From positions 1-64,000 of the forward strand of contig NZ_SNXS01000003.1 of the NCBI RefSeq assembly GCF_004362525.1: 64,000 bases of DNA, read 5' to 3'. How positions within the stretch are numbered: the stretch's first letter is position 1; every line of letters starts with the position of its first letter. Both the position numbers and the translations under genes were made by a program. The notes beneath the pieces were generated by a model. That model saw only the letters and a program-made list of their open reading frames with translations, ran no database searches and was not told the origin of the DNA. Source of the DNA: Roseateles toxinivorans (GTDB taxonomy: Bacteria > Pseudomonadota > Gammaproteobacteria > Burkholderiales > Burkholderiaceae_C). Positions 26,498 to 37,101 of this stretch are shown piece after piece.

Positions 26498-28087
26498 ATG
26501 TTCAGGCCCATGTTCCAACGTCACCTCAGGCATCTTCTTCTGGCCGTGCTTTGTCTGTTCGGGCTGCAGGCCCAGGCAGCGGTGAGCTGGCGAGACATCG
26601 CCGCGGGCGAAACCGACGACCGCGTCACCGCGCTACGCAATGCCTTGCTGGAGTCCAACCCGCGGCTGCAGACCTTTGTACAGGCCCTGCTGGACGACAA
26701 GGTGCGCGTTAGCCCGGCCGGCGTGTGGATCGTCGAGGGCGAGGCGGTGCGCGACTTCGCCGCCGACCAGGTGGCGGTGCTGCCGGCCGACGCCGAGGAG
26801 GTCAGCAACAACAATCGCATGCGCCGCGAGCTCGGCGTGGCGCTTGCCGTGTTGCAGCTGCGCTCGCCCAAGCTGGCGCAGCGCGAACAGGCGGTGCAGG
26901 TGCTGCAGGAGCAGGCCGACATCAAGCACCAGGCGATGATCGAACAGGCCTGGTTGCACGAGATCAACGAACCCCTGAAGGAGCAGCTGCAGACCTTGAG
27001 GGCCAGCCTGCTGCTCGATGCACCCGCGGCGGCCGACCGTGTGCTCGCCGCCAAATGGCTGGCCGCCCAGGGCAGCCCCAAGGTCAGTGCCTTGCTGGAG
27101 GCACGCCTTGCGGCCGAGACCGACCCGGCCGTGCGCGCCCAGCTGTCTCTGGCCATCGGCCAGGTCAAGTCGCAGCTGGACTGGGGTGAGCGCCTGGGTC
27201 TGCTGTTCGCGGGCCTGAGCCTGGGCTCCATCCTGCTGCTGGCCGCCCTGGGCCTGGCCATCACCTACGGGCTGATGGGCGTGATCAATATGGCCCACGG
27301 CGAGCTGATGATGGTTGGCGCCTATGCCACCTATCTGGTACAGCAGGGCTTCAAGGCCTGGCTGCCCGGGCTGTTCGACTACTACCTGCTGCTGGCCGTG
27401 CCCATGGCTTTTCTGGTCACGGCCGCCGTGGGCGCGCTGCTGGAACGCACCGTCGTGCGCTGGTTGTATGGCCGGCCGCTGGAAACACTTCTCGCCACCT
27501 TCGGCATCAGCCTGGTGCTGATGCAGGCGGTGCGCAGCCTGTTCGGCGCGCAGAACGTGGCGGTCGAGAACCCGGCCTGGTTGTCGGGCGGCTGGGCGGT
27601 GATGAGCAATCTGACGCTGCCGTTCAACCGCCTGGCCATCATCGTGTTCGCAGCCTTGGTATTGGGTGCGGTGGCCTGGGCGTTGTCACGCACGCGGCTG
27701 GGCCTGTTCGTGCGCGGCGTGACGCAGAACCGCGCGATGGCCTCCTGCACCGGCGTCAACACCGCGCGTATCGATACGCTCGCGTTTGCACTGGGCTCGG
27801 GCATTGCCGGGCTGGCCGGTTGCGCCTTGTCTCAGATCGGCAATGTCGGCCCGGATCTGGGTCAGTCCTACATCGTCGACAGCTTTCTGGTCGTCGTCAC
27901 CGGCGGCGTCGGCCAGCTGGCCGGCACCGTCTGGGCTGCGATGGGCCTGGGCCTGATCAACAAGGGGCTGGAGGGTTATACCGGTGCGGTGCTGGCCAAG
28001 ATCATCGTACTGGTGGCGGTGGTGGCCTTCATCCAGAAGCGGCCATCCGGCCTGTTCGCCCTGAAGGGCCGGAGTGCGGAGGCATGA
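26498..28087 (+). CDS. urtB: Urea ABC transporter permease UrtB
   Basis: A 529-residue LivH-type inner-membrane permease for urea. It has a signal peptide (residues 1-27) and a periplasmic alpha-helical extension of about 200 residues (up to about residue 225) that is typical of UrtB. About eight membrane helices follow, starting LGLLFAGLSLGSILLLAALGL and including YGLMGVINMAHGELMMVGAYA. I chose the ATG at 26498 because it opens the signal peptide; the upstream in-frame ATG lies in the hairpin region. Confidence 0.94.
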   Translation: MFRPMFQRHLRHLLLAVLCLFGLQAQAAVSWRDIAAGETDDRVTALRNALLESNPRLQTFVQALLDDKVRVSPAGVWIVEGEAVRDFAADQVAVLPADAEEVSNNNRMRRELGVALAVLQLRSPKLAQREQAVQVLQEQADIKHQAMIEQAWLHEINEPLKEQLQTLRASLLLDAPAAADRVLAAKWLAAQGSPKVSALLEARLAAETDPAVRAQLSLAIGQVKSQLDWGERLGLLFAGLSLGSILLLAALGLAITYGLMGVINMAHGELMMVGAYATYLVQQGFKAWLPGLFDYYLLLAVPMAFLVTAAVGALLERTVVRWLYGRPLETLLATFGISLVLMQAVRSLFGAQNVAVENPAWLSGGWAVMSNLTLPFNRLAIIVFAALVLGAVAWALSRTRLGLFVRGVTQNRAMASCTGVNTARIDTLAFALGSGIAGLAGCALSQIGNVGPDLGQSYIVDSFLVVVTGGVGQLAGTVWAAMGLGLINKGLEGYTGAVLAKIIVLVAVVAFIQKRPSGLFALKGRSAEA

Positions 28088-28160
28088 GTCCAATGAACGG
28101 CCGTCCGGAATTGGGCTTGCTCCCGCTTGGCGGGAAGGCGCGTAGCGCCAGGGTGCAAAC

Positions 28161-29276
28161 ATGAGCGCGGTGTTGCCATCTGTTGCGATCGAAAAGTCGA
28201 ACTCACCCATCTCGGCCTCGCGCCTGCTGCGCTGGTGGCAGGTCTTGCTGGCGCTGTGGGTGGTGACCCTGCTGGTGCCCTTCCTGAACCTCTGGGTGCC
28301 CGAGGGCCACTGGCTGCATGTATCTGACTACCTGGTCAGCCTGCTGGGCAAGATGCTTTGCTATGCGATGTGCGCGCTGGCGCTGGACCTGATCTGGGGC
28401 TACACCGGCATTCTGTCCCTGGGCCATGGCCTGTTCTTCGCGCTGGGCGGCTATTGCGTGGGCATGTACCTGATGCGCGAAGCCGCCGGGCCCGGCGCGC
28501 TGCCGGCCTTCATGGTGTTCCTGGACTGGAAGGCCTTGCCCTGGCACTGGGCCTTGAGCGACTCGCTGGTGGTGCAGCTGCTGCTGGTGCTGGTGGCGCC
28601 GGGTCTGCTGGCCTGGGTGTTCGGCTACTTCGCCTTCCGTTCGCGCATCAAGGGCGTGTACTTTTCCATCATCACGCAGGCGCTGACCTACGCGGCGATG
28701 CTGCTGTTCTTCCGCAACGAGACCGGCTTCGGCGGCAACAACGGATTCACCGACTTCAAGTCGCTGGCTGGCGTGCCGCTGGCCGAGCCGACCACCAGGC
28801 TGTGGCTGTTCGTCATCAGCGGCTGCGTGCTGATTGCCTTTTACCTGCTGGCACGGTGGATCGTGGGCAGCAAGTTCGGTCGCCTGCTGCAGGCCATACG
28901 CGATGCCGAGAGCCGGGTCATGTTCACCGGCTACGACCCGCTGCGCTACAAGCTCGCGATCTGGGTGCTGTCGGCGCTGATGTGCGGCGTGGCCGGCGCG
29001 CTGTATGTGCTGCAGGTGGGCATCATCAACCCGAGCGAGATGTCGACCGCGGCCAGCATCGAGATGGCGGTCTGGGTGGCGGTCGGCGGGCGCGCGACGC
29101 TGGTCGGGCCCATCCTCGGTGCCTTCTTCGTCAATGGCACCAAGAGCGTGTTCACGGTGCTGTGGCCCGAGGCCTGGCTGTTCGTGCTGGGCGGCCTGTT
29201 CATCGTCGTGACGCTGTTCCTTCCGAATGGTTTGCTGGGCCTCTTGAAGTCCTTGAAGCGCAAGGTGAAGCCATGA
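28161..29276 (+). CDS. urtC: Urea ABC transporter permease UrtC
   Basis: A 371-residue LivM-type inner-membrane permease, partner of UrtB. About nine membrane helices are visible, along with the family segments LDLIWGYTGILSLGHGLFFALGGY (residues about 74-97), KGVYFSIITQALTYAA and GFGGNNGFTDF. It lies 73 bases after urtB; that gap holds two small hairpins (CCCGC/GCGGG and GGCG/CGCC). Its TGA overlaps the urtD ATG by four bases. Confidence 0.95.
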   Translation: MSAVLPSVAIEKSNSPISASRLLRWWQVLLALWVVTLLVPFLNLWVPEGHWLHVSDYLVSLLGKMLCYAMCALALDLIWGYTGILSLGHGLFFALGGYCVGMYLMREAAGPGALPAFMVFLDWKALPWHWALSDSLVVQLLLVLVAPGLLAWVFGYFAFRSRIKGVYFSIITQALTYAAMLLFFRNETGFGGNNGFTDFKSLAGVPLAEPTTRLWLFVISGCVLIAFYLLARWIVGSKFGRLLQAIRDAESRVMFTGYDPLRYKLAIWVLSALMCGVAGALYVLQVGIINPSEMSTAASIEMAVWVAVGGRATLVGPILGAFFVNGTKSVFTVLWPEAWLFVLGGLFIVVTLFLPNGLLGLLKSLKRKVKP

Positions 29277-30139
29277 GCCCGGACTTGATGGAGCAGGGCG
29301 CCGAGCGCCTGCAGCATGCGACGCAAAGCGGTGGCCGCAGCGCCGCCTATGGCCGGGTGCTGCGCGAGGGCGAGCTGGACCTGAGCCATGGCACGGTGCT
29401 GTACCTGGAAGACATCAGCGTCAGCTTCGATGGCTTCAAGGCCTTGAACAAGCTGAGCCTGGACATTGCCGCCGGCGAGCTGCGCTGCATCATCGGCCCC
29501 AATGGCGCCGGCAAGACGACGATGATGGACGTCATCACCGGCAAGACCCGGCCCGACGCCGGCCAGGCCTTCTTCGGCAGCACCATCAATCTGCTGCGCC
29601 ACCGCGAGAGCGAGATCGTGCGCTTAGGGATTGGGCGCAAGTTCCAGAAGCCGACGGTGTTCGAGCAGCTGACGGTGCTGCAGAACCTCGAGCTGTCGCT
29701 GCAGGCCGATCCGCGCGTGCTGGCCTGCCTGCGCTTCAAGCCCACGGCCACTCAGCTGGACCGCATGGACGCTGTGCTGACGCAGATCCGTCTGTTGGGC
29801 GAGGCCGGACGTCAGGCGGGCCTGCTGTCGCACGGCCAGAAGCAATGGCTGGAAATAGGCATGCTGCTGATGCTGGAACCCAAGCTGCTGCTGCTCGACG
29901 AGCCGGTGGCCGGCATGACCGACTTTGAAACCGAGCGCACGGCCGAGCTGCTGCTGTCGCTGCAGGGCCAGCACTCGCTGATGGTGGTGGAGCACGACAT
30001 GAAGTTCATCGCCGCGCTGACGGCTGACGATGTGCGAAAGAAGGTCACCGTGCTGCACGAGGGCAGCGTGCTGGCCGAAGGAACACTGAACCAGGTGCAG
30101 GCGAATCCGCAGGTGCTTGAGGTCTATCTCGGACGATGA
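29273..30139 (+). CDS. urtD: Urea ABC transporter ATP-binding protein UrtD
   Basis: A 288-residue LivG-type ATPase. The ATG at 29273 overlaps the urtC stop. An N-terminal extension of about 40 residues precedes the domain. Walker A GPNGAGKTT lies near residue 77; the signature is LSHGQKQW instead of LSGGQ, as in UrtD and other LivG proteins; Walker B is LLLLDEPVAGMTDFE and the switch His lies in VVEHDM. It pairs with UrtE to power urea uptake. Confidence 0.95.
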   Translation: MSPDLMEQGAERLQHATQSGGRSAAYGRVLREGELDLSHGTVLYLEDISVSFDGFKALNKLSLDIAAGELRCIIGPNGAGKTTMMDVITGKTRPDAGQAFFGSTINLLRHRESEIVRLGIGRKFQKPTVFEQLTVLQNLELSLQADPRVLACLRFKPTATQLDRMDAVLTQIRLLGEAGRQAGLLSHGQKQWLEIGMLLMLEPKLLLLDEPVAGMTDFETERTAELLLSLQGQHSLMVVEHDMKFIAALTADDVRKKVTVLHEGSVLAEGTLNQVQANPQVLEVYLGR

Positions 30140-30153
30140 CGGGGCGCGCAAAC

Positions 30154-30846
30154 ATGCTGAAGGTCGATGGAATCCAGCAGTACTACGGCGGCTCGCACAT
30201 CCTGCGCAATGTCGGCTTCGAGGCCAAGGCCGGCGAGGTCACCGTGGTGCTGGGCCGCAACGGCGTGGGCAAGACCACGCTGCTGAAAAGCCTGATGGGC
30301 CTGGTGCCGCTGCGCGCCGGAACGATCAAGCTCGGCGAGCATGACCTGACCGGCAAGGCGCCCTACGAGCGCGTGCGCGTCGGCATGGCCTATGTGCCGC
30401 AGGGGCGTGAGATCTTCGGCCGGCTGACCGTGCTCGACAACCTGTTGATGGGCCTGGCCTCCAAGCCCGCGAACACCGAGCTGCCGGCCGAGCTGTACGA
30501 CTTGTTTCCGGTGCTCAAGCAGATGCTGCACAGGCGCGGTGGCGATCTGTCCGGCGGGCAGCAGCAGCAGCTGGCGATTGCCCGCGCGCTGGCGGCCGGC
30601 CCCAAGGTCTTGATACTCGACGAGCCGACCGAGGGCATACAGCCCAGCGTGATCAAGGACATCGGCCGCGTCATCCGCATGCTGGCCAGGCGGGGCGACA
30701 TGGCCATCATCCTGGTCGAGCAGTTCTACGACTTCGCCGAGGAGCTGGCCGACCAGTACCTGGCGATGGAGCGGGGCGAGATCATCGCCCGCGGGCCGGG
30801 GAGGCTGATGGAGGCCAACGGCGTACGGGCGCTGGTGTCGGTGTAA
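30154..30846 (+). CDS. urtE: Urea ABC transporter ATP-binding protein UrtE
   Basis: A 230-residue LivF-type ATPase. It begins MLKVDGIQQYYGGSHILR, the usual UrtE opening, at the ATG at 30154; an in-frame ATG at 30136 overlaps the urtD stop and would add six residues. Walker A is GRNGVGKTT, the signature LSGGQQQQLAIARAL, Walker B LILDEPTEGIQPSV and the switch region ILVEQFYDFA. It is the last gene of the urt operon. Confidence 0.95.
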   Translation: MLKVDGIQQYYGGSHILRNVGFEAKAGEVTVVLGRNGVGKTTLLKSLMGLVPLRAGTIKLGEHDLTGKAPYERVRVGMAYVPQGREIFGRLTVLDNLLMGLASKPANTELPAELYDLFPVLKQMLHRRGGDLSGGQQQQLAIARALAAGPKVLILDEPTEGIQPSVIKDIGRVIRMLARRGDMAIILVEQFYDFAEELADQYLAMERGEIIARGPGRLMEANGVRALVSV

Positions 30847-30926
30847 CAGCTGGCAAGCTAGGGAGTGACAAGGCGGGGCGGGCTTGGCTATGGTCTTCGG
30901 GTCCGCTTTGAACCCGAGGAGCTCCA

Positions 30927-31652
30927 ATGAAATCAGCCGTTCTCGCCGCCGCTGCGGCGCTTGCCATTTCCCCTGCGTTTGCACAGACCGCCATCGCCCC
31001 GGGCGGCAGCGCCTCGTTCAACATCCCCGGCCTGGTCAGCCTCTACCAGGTGTTCGGCCATTCGGGCTCGGTGGTGGGGGCGTCGTCCGACGCGCCTTAC
31101 GTCACCTTCAGCGCCGGGGCCGGCAATGTCTTCACCTTCACCTCGGTCACCGGCGGCCTGAACTGCTGCGGCAATCCGGGCGACCTGGCCACGCCGGAAG
31201 GCGGCAACTGGCTGGGCCCGGCCTCCACGATAGGCGGCATCAACGGCATCTCGGATGCCTTCGGCAACACCCAGCTGCCGCTGGTGGCGATGTTCGGCTC
31301 CGAGAGCGACCCGTTCGGCAATGCCGCTCCGGCGGCCTTGCCGGCCTGGGACGCGAACAACCCGCTCAGCCAGGCCCCCGGCCTGTACCAGGTGTTCTTC
31401 GTCGGTGACGGCCGTGCCGGCTTCAACAACGCCGCTGGCGCGCTGCTGACCTTCACCGCACCGACCAATGCCACGCGCCTGTACATCGGCTTTGTCGATG
31501 CCGGCAACTTCAGCGGCACTTCGGCCTATTACTTCGACAACCCCGGTTCCATGGACGCCACCGTGACGCTGGCAGTGCCCGAGCCTGGTAGCTATGCGCT
31601 GATGGGCCTTGGCCTGCTGGGCTTGGCCCTGGCCCGCCGCCGCCGCGGCTGA
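30927..31652 (+). CDS. PEP-CTERM sorting-domain protein
   Basis: A 241-residue exported protein. It has a signal peptide (residues 1-19, ending AFA-Q) and a Gly/Ser/Asn-rich beta-type middle with one Cys-Cys pair. The C-terminal sorting signal is VPEPGSYALMGLGLLGLALARRRRG: PEP motif, one membrane helix, Arg cluster. Such proteins are processed by an exosortase (EpsH/XrtA) and often end up in the exopolysaccharide matrix. No exosortase gene is in the window. The ribosome site GAGGAG precedes the ATG. Its role next to the urea genes is unknown. Confidence 0.88.
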   Translation: MKSAVLAAAAALAISPAFAQTAIAPGGSASFNIPGLVSLYQVFGHSGSVVGASSDAPYVTFSAGAGNVFTFTSVTGGLNCCGNPGDLATPEGGNWLGPASTIGGINGISDAFGNTQLPLVAMFGSESDPFGNAAPAALPAWDANNPLSQAPGLYQVFFVGDGRAGFNNAAGALLTFTAPTNATRLYIGFVDAGNFSGTSAYYFDNPGSMDATVTLAVPEPGSYALMGLGLLGLALARRRRG

Positions 31653-31659
31653 ACCGTCG

Positions 31660-32514
31660 TCACTGCCGCCAGATCCGCGGCTCATGGGCCGGCAGGCCCA
31701 GGGCCAGCGGCCGCCAGCGGGCGCGCACGGCACGCAGCAGCGCAAAGGCGGTTTCGGTGTGGGAGGCGAGCAGGCGCAGCACCAGCAGGCGCGGGTCGGT
31801 GGAGCTGACACCGGCGGTGATGTCGGCGCCGGCCTGGCCGATTTCTTCGCGCGCTTCGTCCAGCAGCTGCTCCAGCAGCGCGCGGTCCAGCGCCGTGCCG
31901 CTGGCCAGCCACATCGTGCCCACGCAGCTTCTGCCGGCCAGACCCAGCGGGCTTTGGCGCAGTTGCACATCGTCGGCGCGCAGCAGCGATTGCTCCAGCC
32001 ACACGCCGGGCCAGTGGATGCGGGTGGCGAACTCGCCCTGGGCGAAGGGCCGCTCGGCCGCCGGCAGGCCCAGGGCCAGCAGGTCCCAGCCCATCAGCAG
32101 CGAGCCAGGCTCCAGCTGCATGCTCAGGGTGTTGCGAGCCAGGCATTGGTCGTAGGCCAGCGTCTCCAGCGGCAGCCATTCGAGCATCGCGCCTGCGGCC
32201 AGGTGCAATTCGGTGCGCTGTTCGGCCCAGGGGCCGGCGCTGCGGTAGAAGCGCGTGGCGCCGGGGGTGGTGATCAGCGCGCGGCTGCCCGCGCCGGCCT
32301 CGACCGTGACGCGCAACTCGTCGCCACCGACCACGCCGCCCGGCGGGTGCACCAGCACATGGTGGCAAATGCCGGGGCCTTCCGGGTAGAGCGCCTGCAG
32401 CACGCGCAATGGGCCGCTGTGCAGATCATGGGCCAGCGTGCGTTCGGCCTCGGCTCGGTAGGTCAATTGCAGATGCGCGGCCCAGGCCGCCTGGGTTCTA
32501 GGCGCGTCAATCAC
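31660..32514 (-). CDS. ureD: Urease accessory protein UreD (UreH)
   Basis: Scaffold of the UreDFG complex that loads nickel into urease. It starts at a GTG at 32514 whose last two bases and the next A form the TGA stop of the upstream DUF1631 gene (GTGA), giving 284 residues, a normal length. Conserved elements include AHLQLTYRAEAERTLAHDLHSGPLRVLQALYPEG near residues 10-43, HPPGGVVGGDELRV, TTPGATRFYRS, WLPLETLAYDQ and WDLLALGLPAAERPF. An in-frame extension upstream lies inside the DUF1631 gene. Its separation from ureABC by about 21 kb and its opposite strand are unusual. Confidence 0.93.
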   Translation of the reverse strand: MIDAPRTQAAWAAHLQLTYRAEAERTLAHDLHSGPLRVLQALYPEGPGICHHVLVHPPGGVVGGDELRVTVEAGAGSRALITTPGATRFYRSAGPWAEQRTELHLAAGAMLEWLPLETLAYDQCLARNTLSMQLEPGSLLMGWDLLALGLPAAERPFAQGEFATRIHWPGVWLEQSLLRADDVQLRQSPLGLAGRSCVGTMWLASGTALDRALLEQLLDEAREEIGQAGADITAGVSSTDPRLLVLRLLASHTETAFALLRAVRARWRPLALGLPAHEPRIWRQ

Positions 32515-34634
32515 TGATTCAGGTCTTGCATCATCGTGTCCACGGCGCGCTGCACCAGGTTGCGGTCTTCGAGTTCGGTCAGCAGGCCGGCGGCGCGCAG
32601 CTGCAGCAGGGCACCCCGTGTCAGTGACTGCGGCGGTGCGCCATGCTCGCCGGAGAAGACGAAGTAGTTGCGGCTGTCGCTGATCCAGGTCAGCTGGGCG
32701 GTGGTCCACTGGCTTTGCACAAACATATGGCACCAGCTGCCGGGCTTGAGCGAGCGCTGCCAGGCCTCCAGCGTTGCCTGCAGCTGGGCCTCGTCCTGCG
32801 TGGCCAGAGGCACGGGCACGGTGGGCAGGGTGCCGCGGTCCACCATGCTGTCGCTCCAGAAGCTGCTGCTCGCGCCCAGCGAGTCCATTGTGTCATGCAC
32901 GCTGGGCGTGGTGTCTTCGTCGGCCAGGCTGCCCATCTTGCTGGGCGCGGGGCGCGGGTCGGGCGGCAGTCGCAGCAGCTTGGAGTGGCGATCCATTAGC
33001 TCGTCGAGCAACTCAGCGCGGCGCGAGTCGGGCCAGTTGATCAGGTCGAAGCCGAACTGCAGGCGCGCGGTCAGCGTGGGCAGCATCTCGCGCAGCTGCT
33101 CGCGCTCTTCGGCATGGCGCAGCGGCTGCACGCTCCACAACAGATCGTCCACCAGATCGATCATCGGCTGCACCTGCGCCGCCTGCGGGCCGAAGCGCAC
33201 CATGGCCTCGGCCATCGCATTCACCCAGGGGCCCTCGAGAAAGCCGCGCACCGTGGTGCTGACCACCGCCTGCGACAGTTGCTCACGCACCTGCTGGCGC
33301 AGGATGCCGTGCCATTTCTCGCGCTGCTGGGCACGCTCCAGCATCTCGATCGTGTTCTGGGTGCGGGCCACCGTCTGGCGGGCGCTGGTTTCGATGAACT
33401 GCTGTGTCTCCTGCAGGGCCTCCCAGTACAGGCTGGCGTGGGGGTGGTGCTCGGCGGCGACCCGCTGCACCAGCCCCTCGACAAAGGCGAGGAAGGCCTG
33501 CAGGCGATCACGGTCGCCCTGGTTGAAGCCGGTGCTGTGCGAGGCCACGCAGTTGATGAACTGCCAGGTCGGATGCTCCTGCTGGCTGAGCAGTTGCGGG
33601 TCTTCCACCGCCACGCGCAGCACCGAGACCTGCAGCCGACTCAGCAGATTGCGCACCTCGGGCAGCAGGATGGGGTCGTCGAGTATCTTGTCGTAGACCC
33701 GTGACAGCAGCTCCACCGCGCCGGTGCTGGGCACCGGATCGTCGGTGGCCGCGTCCGGGGTGATGGGCGGGAAGTCGCGATTGAGCTCGGGCGGTGGCCT
33801 GGGTTCGGCCGCCTTGTCGTCGGCCGCAATGCCCATTGAGGCCAGCAGGGTGTCCAGGCTGGGCAGGGCATCGGCCGACAAGGGCGTGGGGTGGGTGCTT
33901 TCCTCGGCCGCGCGCTGCTGCATGCGGCGCAGCAGATTGTCCAGCGTGTGCGGCACCGTGGGCACCTCATCACGAATCGGCATGGAGGGCTCTGCGGCTG
34001 GTGCGGCAGGCAGCGATGTGAAGTCGGTCTCGTTGACCTGCGCGCACAGCCCGGCATAGATCGGTTCAAGCACCTCGGCCATCGCTTCTGCGGCCACCCG
34101 CAACAGCGCCACGCGGGCGGCCGGGGCCAGCGTCAGCGCATGCAGCGAATGACACAGCAACCGGGCGAACACGGCCGGGCGCAAAGGGTTGGCATCGCGC
34201 TTGCTGAAGGCCGTGCCGGCGCGCATCGCCTCGAACATGGTGTCCAGCTGCTGCAGCGACAGGCGGGCGGCCTCCTGGATGGTGCGTATGGCGGCGGCCA
34301 CAGCCACGTCTTCCAGCGCCTGCTGTTCATCCACCAGGCTCAACTCGTCCAGCATGACCATCGGCTTGGGCCTGTGGGCCAGGCCGGTGGGCGGCGCCTG
34401 CAGCGCGGCAGGCAGCTCCAGCACCATGCGTTCCTGCAAGGCCAGCACAAAGGGCTCGCGTAAACGCCTCAGGGCCTCGGCCAGATTGAAGTACAGGGCC
34501 AGTTCGGTATCGCGGGGCTTGACCTGATGCCGCCCCTCCAGCCGCGCCAGCGTGCCATCCAACACATCGCGGGCCAGCTGCGGGGCTTGGCTCAGCACCG
34601 ACTCGACGAGGGACTGGGGGGTGATGGGGGGCAT
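32511..34634 (-). CDS. DUF1631-family protein
   Basis: A large (707-residue) predicted cytoplasmic protein, mostly helical and acidic, without signal peptide or membrane segments. It fits the DUF1631 family known in beta- and gammaproteobacteria. Residues about 540-600 and the end of the chain contain a PilZ-like stretch (WCHMFVQSQWTTAQLTWISDS, FVFSGEHG), suggesting possible nucleotide or partner binding, but I could not identify the key PilZ arginines. Function unknown. Its TGA overlaps the ureD GTG, so the two are translationally coupled. Confidence 0.8.
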   Translation of the reverse strand: MPPITPQSLVESVLSQAPQLARDVLDGTLARLEGRHQVKPRDTELALYFNLAEALRRLREPFVLALQERMVLELPAALQAPPTGLAHRPKPMVMLDELSLVDEQQALEDVAVAAAIRTIQEAARLSLQQLDTMFEAMRAGTAFSKRDANPLRPAVFARLLCHSLHALTLAPAARVALLRVAAEAMAEVLEPIYAGLCAQVNETDFTSLPAAPAAEPSMPIRDEVPTVPHTLDNLLRRMQQRAAEESTHPTPLSADALPSLDTLLASMGIAADDKAAEPRPPPELNRDFPPITPDAATDDPVPSTGAVELLSRVYDKILDDPILLPEVRNLLSRLQVSVLRVAVEDPQLLSQQEHPTWQFINCVASHSTGFNQGDRDRLQAFLAFVEGLVQRVAAEHHPHASLYWEALQETQQFIETSARQTVARTQNTIEMLERAQQREKWHGILRQQVREQLSQAVVSTTVRGFLEGPWVNAMAEAMVRFGPQAAQVQPMIDLVDDLLWSVQPLRHAEEREQLREMLPTLTARLQFGFDLINWPDSRRAELLDELMDRHSKLLRLPPDPRPAPSKMGSLADEDTTPSVHDTMDSLGASSSFWSDSMVDRGTLPTVPVPLATQDEAQLQATLEAWQRSLKPGSWCHMFVQSQWTTAQLTWISDSRNYFVFSGEHGAPPQSLTRGALLQLRAAGLLTELEDRNLVQRAVDTMMQDLNQ

Positions 34635-34681
34635 TTCGCGTTTGGGTGGTGCAGCAGGGATTATGGCGGCACTGTTTGCCC

Positions 34682-34712
34682 AAAAAAGAAAAGGGCCGCA
34701 TTGCTGCGGCCC
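34682..34712 (-). terminator. Intrinsic terminator of groSL
   Basis: On the minus strand GGGCCGCA and TGCGGCCC pair perfectly around a four-base loop, followed by TTTTCTTTTTT. It lies about 80 bases past the groL stop. Confidence 0.92.
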
Positions 34713-34790
34713 AGATCTAGGGAGACGAACAGTTGGGGTCGGAGCATGCGGCTGGCCGAAGGCCAGGTCGCATGGTCCATCCCCAAGGAC

Positions 34791-36623
<1,833 letters not shown>

Positions 36624-36914
36624 TTACTTCTCAACCACAGCGAAGAGGTCTTCTTCGCGCATCACCAGCAGTTCGTCGCCGTCGACCTTGACGGTCTGGC
36701 CCGAGTACTTGCCGAACAGAACGCGGTCACCGACCTTGACGTTCAGGGCGATCAGGTCGCCGCGGTCGTTGCGCTTGCCGGCGCCAACGGCCAGCACTTC
36801 ACCCTGGTCAGGCTTTTCAGCAGCTGCGTCGGGGATCACGATGCCGGAGGCCGTCTTGGTTTCTTGTTCCAGGCGCTTGACGATCACGCGATCGTGCAGA
36901 GGACGAAGTTTCAT
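36624..36914 (-). CDS. groS: Co-chaperonin GroES (Hsp10)
   Basis: Seven-subunit lid of the GroEL chamber. The 96-residue protein starts [21 protein letters not shown], has the mobile-loop region [26 protein letters not shown] and ends [13 protein letters not shown]. An AGGAG site precedes the ATG. It is the first gene of the heat-shock operon controlled by the CIRCE element upstream. Confidence 0.99.
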   Translation of the reverse strand: MKLRPLHDRVIVKRLEQETKTASGIVIPDAAAEKPDQGEVLAVGAGKRNDRGDLIALNVKVGDRVLFGKYSGQTVKVDGDELLVMREEDLFAVVEK

Positions 36915-36950
36915 TGCATCTCCTAAATAGATTCAGTGAGCATTAACAAA

Positions 36951-36973
36951 GAGCGCTGAGGAAGTCAGCGCTC
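36951..36973 (-). other. Perfect hairpin in the groSL 5' leader
   Basis: GAGCGCTGA and TCAGCGCTC form a perfect 9-bp stem with a five-base loop, 37 bases before the groS ATG and 44 bases after CIRCE, so it would be part of the mRNA leader. Possible roles are transcript stabilisation or temperature sensing. It does not cover the ribosome site. Confidence 0.7.
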
Positions 36974-37017
36974 GTTCACATGCTTGAAACCCGCGGCAGA
37001 ACCGTCTGCCTGGGTCG

Positions 37018-37044
37018 TTAGCACTCGCGATGTGTGAGTGCTAG
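37018..37044. promoter_or_regulatory. CIRCE operator (HrcA binding site)
   Basis: TTAGCACTC-N9-GAGTGCTAG matches the CIRCE consensus except for its last base. It lies immediately downstream of the groSL promoter's -10 box, where HrcA binding would block transcription at normal temperature. Confidence 0.95.
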
Positions 37045-37052
37045 CAGAAAGC

Positions 37053-37080
37053 ATTATAGGGGCGGGTGTCGGGGATTCAA
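37053..37080 (-). promoter_or_regulatory. groSL promoter (sigma-70, overlapping a sigma-32-like motif)
   Basis: On the minus strand TTGAAT-N16-TATAAT, with a consensus -10. The same region reads CTTGAAT...CCCCTATA, which resembles the heat-shock sigma-32 pattern (CTTGAAA / CCCCAT). The expected start is near 37046, next to CIRCE. Confidence 0.8.
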
Positions 37081-37101
37081 GAGGGGTGCTTCGCTTTCTA
37101 G

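Noticed and set aside
28358..29272. Upstream extension of the urtD frame through urtC
   Set aside because: It is a second frame of urtC with no domain content; the urtD ATG overlaps the urtC stop.
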